Below are positions 7,583-15,174 of a stretch of DNA of 26,468 nucleotides, in pieces. Position 1 is the first letter of the stretch. Every line of letters begins with the position of its first letter. The notes below the pieces were generated by a model. The model ran no database searches. It was not told the origin of the DNA and worked only from the letters and a program-made list of their open reading frames with translations. The stretch is taken from positions 1 through 26,468 of the forward strand of contig URMA01000036.1 in NCBI GenBank assembly GCA_900548875.1, given 5' to 3'. This DNA is from an uncultured Porphyromonadaceae bacterium. Its GTDB lineage: Bacteria > Bacteroidota > Bacteroidia > Bacteroidales > Muribaculaceae. The position numbers and the translations under genes were made by a program.

Positions 7583-8647
7583 ATGCAGAGGAATAAGCTA
7601 CTCATCATAGACAAACATCATTTTGGAACTTTAACAGATAGTTACAAATGGTGCGAATACTTGCGCAATGATTATAGCATTACAATGCTATGTTTCGACA
7701 CAGGCAGAGAAAAAATGCCAATGGATGGCATCAAATTCAAATATGTCAACTATAGCGGGAATTTTACAATTCGCGGAATTCGATTTCTGCTTACTGCTCT
7801 TTGGTGTGCATTATTTTTCAATGGAAAAATAATGGTCGTTTATTTTGAAAACTGTCAATGGCTAAAACGCTTGTTGCCATTCAAAAAAATGATTGTTGAT
7901 ATCCGAACTTTATCTGTTATTCAAGATGCAGAAGCAAGAGAACGGTTTGATAATAGAGTTAAATCAGCTTGTAAAGAATTCGATATTATAACTGCTATAT
8001 CTGAAGGCGTAAAACAAAAACTTCATCTGCCTAATAAACATATTGAAATACTTCCTTTAGGTTCCGATGTTATTTCAGAACAACCCAAAGACTATTCAAC
8101 CCTTAAATTACTCTATGTCGGAACATTCGCTGACAGGGAGCTACACAAAACGATTGAAGGATTAGCTCTTTTTGTTAAAAGCAATCCTGATATACCCATT
8201 AAATATGATATTATTGGTGACGGTTTTAATAATGAGTTACAAGAATACAAAGCATTAATCTACTCTCTTAATATTGCAGACAAGGTTACTTTACATGGAC
8301 AATTACCCTACAATCAGTTAAAACCTTTTTTTGAGAAATGCAATATCGGAGTATCATTTGTTCCAATTACTGAATATTTTGACCATCAACCACCAACCAA
8401 AACATTTGAATATATTCTGTCTGGTTTATACACAATTGCAACAGCAACATATTCAAACGAGGAATTAATAACCGCTGAAAATGGTATTTTAATACATGAT
8501 TCAGCTACTGATTTTGCTAATGCCATATCCATAATCTGGAAGACTCATACAAAGTTTGATGAGCAACAGATCCGTAAATCCCTTGAAAAGTATTCTTGGA
8601 AAAATATTGTAAACGGTATACTCAAACCTATCCTAATTCAACTATAA
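7583..8647 (+). CDS. Glycosyltransferase, GT4/GT-B type
   Basis: This is a 354-aa GT-B-like protein. The C-terminal half shows LLYVGTFADRELHKTIEGL, IIGDG and a donor-site segment PPTKTFEYILSGLYTIATA, where E in KTFEY corresponds to the second glutamate of the GT4 motif. The N-terminal half is less conserved but contains the expected Rossmann strand (LLIIDKHHFGT). The gene ends TAATG, sharing one base with the start of the polymerase gene. Specificity is unknown. It could be assigned to a GT4-related group rather than canonical GT4. Confidence 0.8.
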   Translation: MQRNKLLIIDKHHFGTLTDSYKWCEYLRNDYSITMLCFDTGREKMPMDGIKFKYVNYSGNFTIRGIRFLLTALWCALFFNGKIMVVYFENCQWLKRLLPFKKMIVDIRTLSVIQDAEARERFDNRVKSACKEFDIITAISEGVKQKLHLPNKHIEILPLGSDVISEQPKDYSTLKLLYVGTFADRELHKTIEGLALFVKSNPDIPIKYDIIGDGFNNELQEYKALIYSLNIADKVTLHGQLPYNQLKPFFEKCNIGVSFVPITEYFDHQPPTKTFEYILSGLYTIATATYSNEELITAENGILIHDSATDFANAISIIWKTHTKFDEQQIRKSLEKYSWKNIVNGILKPILIQL

Positions 8648-9807
8648 TGCTTCAAAGTATAATAGTCTACACATTAACAGGTCTTATCTTATATGCTCTT
8701 GGACGGAACCTTGCATTACGGGATGCAAGAATGCAACGAACATTTCATCATCCTACTTCATTCTGGAGTCCGGAAGTGTGGTTGTCAATTCTTGTATTTG
8801 CCATAGTGGCAGGATTACGTTACAACGTAGGAGTTGACCACCTAATGTATTTGCAATTTTATGAAGACATGGCAAAACAAGGATGGATTACTCGAGAGAC
8901 CCTCGAGCCTGGTTTCTTGTTTATCATAAAAATATTCACAGAACTCAATCTGCATTTCTTTTTCTTCTTTGCATTCTTGGCAGCCATACAATTATTTTTT
9001 GTATATTATGCATTTCGGTATAAAAAATATCTGCTACCCTATATTGGCCTGTTCATTATGCTTGGCCCGTTTTTCTTAAACTGGATGAATGGAATACGCC
9101 AATGTATCGTGATGTGTTTTTTTATTTTTGCCATTGAATTCATCCAACAAAGGAAATTACTTCTCTACATAATTTCAATTATACTCGCAAGTTTAATCCA
9201 CAAATCTGCCTATCTGTTAATTCCTATTTATTTTCTACTCTGGAAACCTTTTAATATTGGGAAGAACAAATATTTATCCCTCGGGATTCTTTTCTGTGCA
9301 ATTATCATCGGCCTAACACCAACATGGCTAAACATTTCATCTCAAATCACTTCACTGCTTCAATTAATGGGCTATAACTATTATGCCGACAACATACAAA
9401 CAATCGCAGAAGAAGAAAATATAGTTATGGCATGGGGACCCAGTCGTTTGGGAGATTTAATTATCACTATTTCCATTTTTTGGCTATACCCTAAAATGAA
9501 AATATTCTACCAATACGACAAAACCTTCCCATATTACTTCATACTATTTTTTGTTGGTTCTTGTCTCTATAATTTATTCGTAAATACGTCTCATATCTTT
9601 TTAAGGCCAATCGAATATCTAACAATTTTTAAGCTTCCATTAACCGCATACATGCTCATTTTTTGCAAAAAGACTCACAAAAAAATACTGTTTTACTTTC
9701 TGGCATTTATTGCATTCTCATACATTTACTTTGTTATCTACAAATCCTCTTTAATCCAAAATCCTTTTCAGGATTTTTCATCTTATAAATTCTTCTTTAA
9801 TTATTAA
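8647..9807 (+). CDS. EpsG-family polysaccharide polymerase (Wzy-like)
   Basis: This inner-membrane protein of 386 aa is taken from the ATG at 8647, which shares a base with the previous stop. A start at 8596 in the same frame would add 17 polar residues inside the upstream gene and is less likely. About ten hydrophobic helices are visible. The early motif AGLRYNVGVDHLMYLQFY and the following GFLFIIKIF match the EpsG family, whose conserved R and D/Y residues follow the first helices. EpsG proteins are proposed Wzy-type polymerases that join flipped repeat units in the periplasm. It is the only polymerase candidate here, and Wzx, Wza and Wzc support that role. Confidence 0.85.
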   Translation: MLQSIIVYTLTGLILYALGRNLALRDARMQRTFHHPTSFWSPEVWLSILVFAIVAGLRYNVGVDHLMYLQFYEDMAKQGWITRETLEPGFLFIIKIFTELNLHFFFFFAFLAAIQLFFVYYAFRYKKYLLPYIGLFIMLGPFFLNWMNGIRQCIVMCFFIFAIEFIQQRKLLLYIISIILASLIHKSAYLLIPIYFLLWKPFNIGKNKYLSLGILFCAIIIGLTPTWLNISSQITSLLQLMGYNYYADNIQTIAEEENIVMAWGPSRLGDLIITISIFWLYPKMKIFYQYDKTFPYYFILFFVGSCLYNLFVNTSHIFLRPIEYLTIFKLPLTAYMLIFCKKTHKKILFYFLAFIAFSYIYFVIYKSSLIQNPFQDFSSYKFFFNY

Positions 9808-9812
9808 ACTGT

Positions 9813-10643
9813 ATGAAAAATTTAATTTCATTCTTGCTATACCTCATAGGGCTAACAATCAACAAAAAAAAGTCGAAAATATTTTCGATATATTTTCATA
9901 ATCCCAAGCCTCAGAATTTTGAGAAAATAATTATATGGTTATTCAAACATGGGTATCAAGTAATTGACTTACCCACATTTCTAAACTACATTAACGGGAC
10001 AAAGAATTTAGCCCAAAAATCTGTTTACATTTCATTCGACGATGCATGGAAAGGAAATCTTGATTTACTTCCGATAATTGAAAAATACAACGTCCCTATT
10101 ACAATTTTTTCCCCGGTCCAACCTTTGGAAGAAGGAAACTATTGGTGGGAATTTGTAAACAAAGAAGGTGGAAGAAATTTAGTTCAACAAGTTAAAACCT
10201 ATCCATCCAAAACTTTCAAGAAAACCATTACTGAACTGAAAAAAAAACAACATATTGACCGTTCGGCAATGACAAAACAACAACTCATTACCATTGCCCA
10301 ACATCCTTTAGTTGACGTTCAATCACACAGTTACAGCCATCCTATTCTAACACAATTAGATGAAACTGAATTACAAACAGAATTAGAGCAATCGCAGAAG
10401 GAACTTTCTCAACTTCTAAACAAGGGAATCTATGCATTCAGCTATCCAAATGGTTCCCTTTCCAAGCGAGAGATTGAAGCAGTTTCAAAATACTACAAAT
10501 GTGCATTTACAACACAATCGAATTATCCTTCTTTTGGTTCCAATCCACTAGTAATACCCCGTATAGCCCTAACAGATGACTATTGGAGCAATCTAGCTAA
10601 AATGATGGGAACTTGGGGAATAATAAAGAAACTAAAACACTAA
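9813..10643 (+). CDS. Polysaccharide deacetylase (NodB homology domain)
   Basis: This 276-aa protein of the carbohydrate esterase 4 type has a metal-binding first motif SFDDAW and a second motif SHSYSHP with the H-x3-H pair. Motif 3 is represented by FSYPNGS. The usual TFDDG glycine is replaced by Ala, which is common in family members from polysaccharide loci. An N-terminal hydrophobic stretch (LISFLLYLIGLTI) could be a membrane anchor. It would remove N-acetyl groups from the glycan or its precursor, leaving charged amino sugars. It begins 5 nt after the polymerase and is followed by a GT4 gene after 11 nt. Confidence 0.85.
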   Translation: MKNLISFLLYLIGLTINKKKSKIFSIYFHNPKPQNFEKIIIWLFKHGYQVIDLPTFLNYINGTKNLAQKSVYISFDDAWKGNLDLLPIIEKYNVPITIFSPVQPLEEGNYWWEFVNKEGGRNLVQQVKTYPSKTFKKTITELKKKQHIDRSAMTKQQLITIAQHPLVDVQSHSYSHPILTQLDETELQTELEQSQKELSQLLNKGIYAFSYPNGSLSKREIEAVSKYYKCAFTTQSNYPSFGSNPLVIPRIALTDDYWSNLAKMMGTWGIIKKLKH

Positions 10644-10654
10644 TTAAAGTTTTT

Positions 10655-11707
10655 ATGAAGATTCTAATTAATACGCCACGCTTAGTTCCACACGGAGGTG
10701 TCGCTAATCATTATATTGGATTAAAAAAATATTGGAATGAAAATGTTTTATACAATCCTATAGGAAAAAAAGGGAGTAAACCTGGTAGCGGAGTATATCG
10801 ATTACCGCAAAATATTTTCTCATTCATATTAAAAATTATTCAATTTAATCCTGACATAATATTGTTAAATCCGTCACTTAACAAATCTGCGATTATCAGG
10901 GATCTAATCTTTCTCCGTATTGCAAAAATGCTTAGAAAGAAAACTGCTGTATTTTTCCACGGTTTTAACAAGGAATCTATTCCACACTTAAATATTCCTA
11001 ATCTCACAAAGCAATTAAATAAATGCGAATGTATCTTTGTATTGGCTAATGAATTTAAAGAAACCATTCGTTCTTGGGGAGTAACGGTACCGATTCATCT
11101 AACGACTACAAAAGTTGACGATAAACTTATTGAATCTTTTGATATAAACTCCAAAACTGGGAAAATTGAGAAGATTCTATTTTTAGCACGCATAACAAAA
11201 GAGAAGGGTATATTTATTACCCTTGATGCCATTAGACTAATACAAAAAAAATATCCCCATATAACACTAACAGTTGTTGGAGACGGACCGGATTTGAATA
11301 ACGCTAAAGCGTTTTGTAACAATCACAATATAAAGAATGTCAAATTCTTAGGCTCTCTATCGGGAACAGATTTAATTACGGAATACAAAAATGCAGATCT
11401 TTACATACTACCTTCCTATCACGAGGGTATGCCAACATCCGTTTTAGAAGCTATGGCCTTCGGGCTTCCTATTATTTCACGGCCGGTTGGAGGTCTTTGT
11501 GATTTTTTCATAAATGAAGAAATGGGAGAATTGGTAGGCAGCCTTGAACCTCAAGATTTTGCAAATAGCATAGAAAAATTTATTCAAAAAAAAGAATCTG
11601 ATATAAAAGCTATTTCACATCGAAACTACGCATATGCAAAAGAGCATTTTTTAGCATCTTCTGTTGCTGTTTCATTGGAGAAAACACTTTCTTTGTATAC
11701 CACATAA
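10655..11707 (+). CDS. Glycosyltransferase family 4 protein
   Basis: This GT-B enzyme is 350 aa from the ATG at 10655, 11 nt after the deacetylase stop. An earlier in-frame ATG at 10613 would overlap the deacetylase by 31 nt and precede the canonical MKILINTPRLVPHGGVANHY start, so 10655 is preferred. The C-terminal domain has ILFLARITKEKGIFITLDA, TVVGDGPD and the donor-site E-x7-E in YHEGMPTSVLEAMAFGLPII, all textbook GT4. It is the last gene before a 190-nt AT-rich gap (11708-11897), in which I see no gene and no clear promoter. Confidence 0.9.
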   Translation: MKILINTPRLVPHGGVANHYIGLKKYWNENVLYNPIGKKGSKPGSGVYRLPQNIFSFILKIIQFNPDIILLNPSLNKSAIIRDLIFLRIAKMLRKKTAVFFHGFNKESIPHLNIPNLTKQLNKCECIFVLANEFKETIRSWGVTVPIHLTTTKVDDKLIESFDINSKTGKIEKILFLARITKEKGIFITLDAIRLIQKKYPHITLTVVGDGPDLNNAKAFCNNHNIKNVKFLGSLSGTDLITEYKNADLYILPSYHEGMPTSVLEAMAFGLPIISRPVGGLCDFFINEEMGELVGSLEPQDFANSIEKFIQKKESDIKAISHRNYAYAKEHFLASSVAVSLEKTLSLYTT

Positions 11708-11897
11708 TAAGATAATTATTCCCAACAAATATTCTAAAGAAAATATTGTCGCATAAACTTTATATCAAGTTCTTAAGTTAACTAAAAATCGTAAAATTGA
11801 AGTAAATGTTAATGATCACAAAATCAAACGCATTTAATCTACATATACTGCAAAATAAATTCGCATCAATTACCTAACATCTAAAATAATTTATATT

Positions 11898-12401
11898 ATG
11901 TTTGATTTAATGACTTTATACCGTATCGCCAATTGGTGTTTTAGGCTCAAAATTCCAATCATTCCACAAATTATCCGATTAGCCATGTTTATGTTCCACG
12001 GCTCACGTATTCCTGCTAAAACCAGAATTGGTAAAGGTACTAAATTTACAGCCAGAGGTATGGGAGTTATAATGAACGGAGACGAAATTATAGGTGAACA
12101 TTGTCAAATCGGACATCATGTAAAAATGCTGCGCAAAAATCCATACAAAGAATGTGCTCATATTGGAAATAATGTATACATCAGCTCCGGAGCAGTCATT
12201 ATGGGCAATGTCAAAATTGGGGATAATGTTATAATTGGAGCAAATGCGGTAGTTACCAAAAGTATACCAGAAGGATGCATTGTGGGCGGAATTCCAGCAA
12301 AAATTATAGGACACACGAACAGCTTAAATTATGATTTATTTAAAAACGAGAAAGACAAAGAAGGGTTTGCCCCTTATATGATTGACAATAATGCAAACTA
12401 A
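11898..12401 (+). CDS. Hexapeptide-repeat acetyltransferase (CysE/LbH type)
   Basis: This 167-aa left-handed beta-helix acyltransferase shows hexapeptide repeats from about residue 38: RIGKGTKF, IIGEHCQIGHHV, HIGNNVYISSGAVIMGNVKIGDNVIIGANAVVTKSIPEG. It ends with GGIPAKIIG, typical of serine O-acetyltransferase-like enzymes. In a polysaccharide locus the likely role is O-acetylation of a sugar from acetyl-CoA rather than cysteine synthesis; this is inferred from context. The catalytic His is probably in IGHH. The last 11 nt overlap the next gene. Confidence 0.85.
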   Translation: MFDLMTLYRIANWCFRLKIPIIPQIIRLAMFMFHGSRIPAKTRIGKGTKFTARGMGVIMNGDEIIGEHCQIGHHVKMLRKNPYKECAHIGNNVYISSGAVIMGNVKIGDNVIIGANAVVTKSIPEGCIVGGIPAKIIGHTNSLNYDLFKNEKDKEGFAPYMIDNNAN

Positions 12402-13602
12402 CATTCTAAAATCATTCCAAAGCCTTCGGAAATATTGCGAAGCTGAGAAATTCAAAGGATGGGATCCGTATGACGGATTGAATTCCAAGATTTTTCAAGC
12501 ATTGCCTTTTTTCAAAAAGTCGGCTATTTGCCGACTGATTATGATTCAAGGGTTCAAACGCAGTCCTTTCAACTTACGACGGCTAATGCTTGTGCCCAAG
12601 GGTTATAACGCCAAAGGCATCGGGCTTTTTCTTCAAGGATATTGTAATCTATATAAAGCAGTAACAGAAAATCCTTTGCTAGAAAACAGTCTGGGTACTG
12701 CCGAAGAACTGAAACAACAAATCAACGAACTGGCAGAACTACTTATCAGCCTACAGTCGAATGGATACAGCGGAGCATGTTGGGGGTACAATTTCGATTG
12801 GCAAGCACGCCGTCTGTTTCTATTCCCCAAATTCACTCCTACGGTAGTTGCCACCAATTTCTGTGCAACAGCATTGATTGATGCATACGAAATAACGGAA
12901 AACAAACGCTATCTCGACATAGCTTTATCGGCCGCAAAATTCGTGATGAACGACCTGCACAGAGCAGATTACAACGGAGGATTTCTATTTTCCTACAGCC
13001 CGCTGAAAGGAAACGACACCGTGTTTAATGCCTCATTGTTGGGAAGCAAACTGCTTAGCTATTGCTACCGTTATACTGGAAATGAAGCCTATCGCGACGC
13101 TGCACGCCAATCAGTCGTGGCATGTTGCAACGGACAAAGTGCCGACGGCTCGTGGGTATACGGCATGCTCCCTGTACAATCGTGGATTGACAGTTTTCAT
13201 ACCGGTTACAATCTCGACGGCCTGATTGCCTACGAAGAGCAAACCGGCGACACTTCATTCCAAACGAACATTGAAAAAGGCTTTGATTTTTACATCAACA
13301 ACTTTTTCCTTGAAGACGGTTCTCCAAAATACTATCATAACCGGCAATATCCTATTGACATACACTGTCCTGGACAATTATTCGTCACTCTGTCGAGACT
13401 TCACCGATTTGACGAATATAAAAAATTGGCCGAAAAGGTTCTTGACTGGACAATTAAGAATATGCAGGACAAAAAGGGATATTTCTACTACCAGCTAAAA
13501 CCCGGTATCAGCTCACGCATATCCTATATGCGATGGAGCAATGCGTTCATGTTTAATGCTTTAAGTTATTATATATTATCACAATGCAAGACAATAGAGT
13601 AA
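12391..13602 (+). CDS. Alpha/alpha-toroid protein of unknown function in polysaccharide locus
   Basis: This protein is 403 aa from the ATG at 12391; a TTG at 12382 in the same frame is less likely. No catalytic family is recognised with certainty. It is rich in paired helices with repeated aromatic and glycine motifs (SGACWGYNFDWQ, NGGFLFSYSP, DGSWVYGM, SFHTGYNLDGLIAYEEQTGD), the look of a six-hairpin (alpha/alpha)6 toroid as in glycoside hydrolases, lyases and C5-epimerase-related proteins. Relatives in Bacteroidetes capsule loci are, as I recall, sometimes labelled delta-aminolevulinic acid dehydratase, which the sequence does not support. No signal peptide is evident, so it may act in the cytoplasm. 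It overlaps the acetyltransferase by 11 nt and wecG by 19 nt, so it is a true operon member. Confidence 0.75.
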   Translation: MQTNILKSFQSLRKYCEAEKFKGWDPYDGLNSKIFQALPFFKKSAICRLIMIQGFKRSPFNLRRLMLVPKGYNAKGIGLFLQGYCNLYKAVTENPLLENSLGTAEELKQQINELAELLISLQSNGYSGACWGYNFDWQARRLFLFPKFTPTVVATNFCATALIDAYEITENKRYLDIALSAAKFVMNDLHRADYNGGFLFSYSPLKGNDTVFNASLLGSKLLSYCYRYTGNEAYRDAARQSVVACCNGQSADGSWVYGMLPVQSWIDSFHTGYNLDGLIAYEEQTGDTSFQTNIEKGFDFYINNFFLEDGSPKYYHNRQYPIDIHCPGQLFVTLSRLHRFDEYKKLAEKVLDWTIKNMQDKKGYFYYQLKPGISSRISYMRWSNAFMFNALSYYILSQCKTIE

Positions 13603-14288
13603 GCCTAAGAGGCGTAAAAGTCCACCCGTTCCGCTCGTTTAACGAGCTTTTGGACTACGTACAAGGCAAAAAAGGTATCCTTGTGGCCATCAATGCAGAA
13701 AAGATTTTGCATGCCACACCACAGACCCGTGGAATAATCAACCGAAATATAGGTTACTGCGACGGAATAGGCGCAGTGATGGCACTCAAAAAACACGGCT
13801 ATGACGCGGTAAAGCTTCCCGGCTGTGAACTATGGCTAAAAATTGTAGAACGCCTTTATAAAGAAGGCAAGTCGTTCTACTTAGTTGGTAGCAAACAAGA
13901 GATTATCGAGAAAACTGTGGCAAAACTGAAAGAGGAATTCAAAGGCATCAACATCGTAAATTACCGCAACGGCTATATACACACTGACGAAGAACGCAAA
14001 GCGCTGATTGACGATATCGCGAAATGCCGCCCGGATGTAGTGTTTGTAGCTATGGGCTCACCAAAACAGGAGCTACTGATGGAAGAAATGATGGAACGAC
14101 ACCCTGCTATCTATCAAGGTTTAGGAGGTAGTTTTGATGTTTATACCGGCAACGTGAAACGCGCTCCCAAATGGTGGGTTGACCACAACCTCGAATTTGC
14201 CTACCGCTTGCTGAAAGAACCAAGCCGTATCAAACGACAAATTCATCTGGTGCGCTTCCTCGCCATGGTGAAAATGGGGAAAATATAA
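13584..14288 (+). CDS. wecG: WecG/TagA/CpsF-family glycosyltransferase (GT26)
   Basis: This is a 234-aa GT26 enzyme. Members transfer ManNAc (TagA) or ManNAcA (WecG) from UDP to undecaprenyl-PP-GlcNAc. Seen are VAINAEKILHA, CDGIGAVMALK, PDVVFVAMGSPKQE and the signature GLGGSFDVYTGNVKRAPKWW near residues 178-197. wecB and wecC in the same locus make the matching donor, so UDP-ManNAcA is the likely substrate; the lack of a biochemical test leaves ManNAc possible. It starts 19 nt inside the previous gene. No initiating phosphosugar transferase is present in the window. Confidence 0.87.
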   Translation: MQDNRVSLRGVKVHPFRSFNELLDYVQGKKGILVAINAEKILHATPQTRGIINRNIGYCDGIGAVMALKKHGYDAVKLPGCELWLKIVERLYKEGKSFYLVGSKQEIIEKTVAKLKEEFKGINIVNYRNGYIHTDEERKALIDDIAKCRPDVVFVAMGSPKQELLMEEMMERHPAIYQGLGGSFDVYTGNVKRAPKWWVDHNLEFAYRLLKEPSRIKRQIHLVRFLAMVKMGKI

Positions 14289-14315
14289 TTCATAACACCA
14301 CTCTTTTTTCTAAAA

Positions 14316-14332
14316 GCTACTATCTTTGTAGC
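14316..14332 (+). promoter_or_regulatory. Bacteroides-type -7 box inside a small palindrome
   Basis: TATCTTTG at 14321-14328 is an exact match to the Bacteroides -7 consensus TAnnTTTG, 20 nt before the ATG at 14349. No good -33 TTTG is seen. The box is flanked by GCTAC (14316-14320) and GTAGC (14328-14332), a 5-bp inverted repeat that could be an operator or chance. The likely effect is separate transcription of the export genes from the assembly genes. Confidence 0.5.
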
Positions 14333-14348
14333 ACAATTTACCAATTAT

Positions 14349-15146
14349 ATGAAGCGTTTATTTTTAATTATATGCCTGCTTGTATGCCTGACGGGATGCA
14401 AGACTCAGGAGAAAATCAACTACCTTCAGGATGTTGAGCCGGGAGTGCCACAACAGATTGAGAGCCGGCAAAGTATCATCATACAGCCGAAGGACATGCT
14501 GTCAATCATTGTTTCGACAAAGGATCCTGAGTTGGCAGCAATGTTCAACATGTCGGTGCAAGCCAACCGTGCAGGTGTTCCGACTGAGTCTTACAACAGC
14601 AACCAATATCTTTCGGGTTACGTGGTGGACAACAACGGCGACATTGACTTTCCGGTGTTGGGCAAAATTCATGCTGCCGGACTGAGCCGCTGGGCTTTGC
14701 AGGAAAAAATTGCCCAAGAGCTGACCGAACGCGACTTGCTGAAGGACATGGTAGTGACCGTCGAGTTTATGAACTTCAAGGTTTCGGTACTCGGCGAGGT
14801 AAAAAATCCGGGGACTTACAGCATTCAGGGCGACAAGGTGACGATTCTGGAAGCGATAGCCATGGCCGGCGACCTGACGATTTACGGACTTCGCGATGAG
14901 GTGTACGTCATCCGTGAGGAAAACGGCGAACGCCAGAATTTCAGGCTCGACCTCCGCTCAAAGGACATTTTCAATTCGCCCGCCTACTACCTGCGCCAAA
15001 ACGACATTATCTATGTGCAGCCCAACGAGGTGCGCGCCGGACAGTCGACCATCAACCAGAACAGTGTACGCTCCATCAGCCTGTGGCTGTCGATCACTTC
15101 GCTGCTGACATCAATCGCCATACTCGTCGTAAACCTTGTAAAATAA
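14349..15146 (+). CDS. Wza-like polysaccharide export lipoprotein
   Basis: This 265-aa protein has a lipoprotein signal ending LTGC with C17 as the lipidated residue. The Poly_export domain (about 40-125, including IIIQPKDMLSIIVSTKDPE and VVDNNGDIDFPVLGKIH) is followed by an SLBB-like segment (VSVLGEVKNPGTYSI, about 140-190). A hydrophobic stretch near residues 244-264 (LWLSITSLLTSIAILVV) matches the C-terminal helix of outer-membrane polysaccharide channels of Bacteroidetes. It forms the outer-membrane exit for the polymer and works with the Wzc-like protein encoded 28 nt downstream. Confidence 0.9.
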   Translation: MKRLFLIICLLVCLTGCKTQEKINYLQDVEPGVPQQIESRQSIIIQPKDMLSIIVSTKDPELAAMFNMSVQANRAGVPTESYNSNQYLSGYVVDNNGDIDFPVLGKIHAAGLSRWALQEKIAQELTERDLLKDMVVTVEFMNFKVSVLGEVKNPGTYSIQGDKVTILEAIAMAGDLTIYGLRDEVYVIREENGERQNFRLDLRSKDIFNSPAYYLRQNDIIYVQPNEVRAGQSTINQNSVRSISLWLSITSLLTSIAILVVNLVK

Positions 15147-15174
15147 GTAACGTAACCGACGCATCCAACAGCAC

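Noticed and set aside
10613..10655. Upstream ATG of the third GT4 gene
   Set aside because: It would overlap the deacetylase by 31 nt and add polar residues before a canonical MKILINTPR start.
11708..11897. Possible promoter or terminator in the AT-rich gap before the acetyltransferase
   Set aside because: AATATT inverted copies occur but no U-run or TAnnTTTG box was found; the gap looks featureless.
13028..13498. Short open frames within the alpha/alpha-toroid gene
   Set aside because: They are out-of-frame shadows of an intact 403-codon gene and show no motif.
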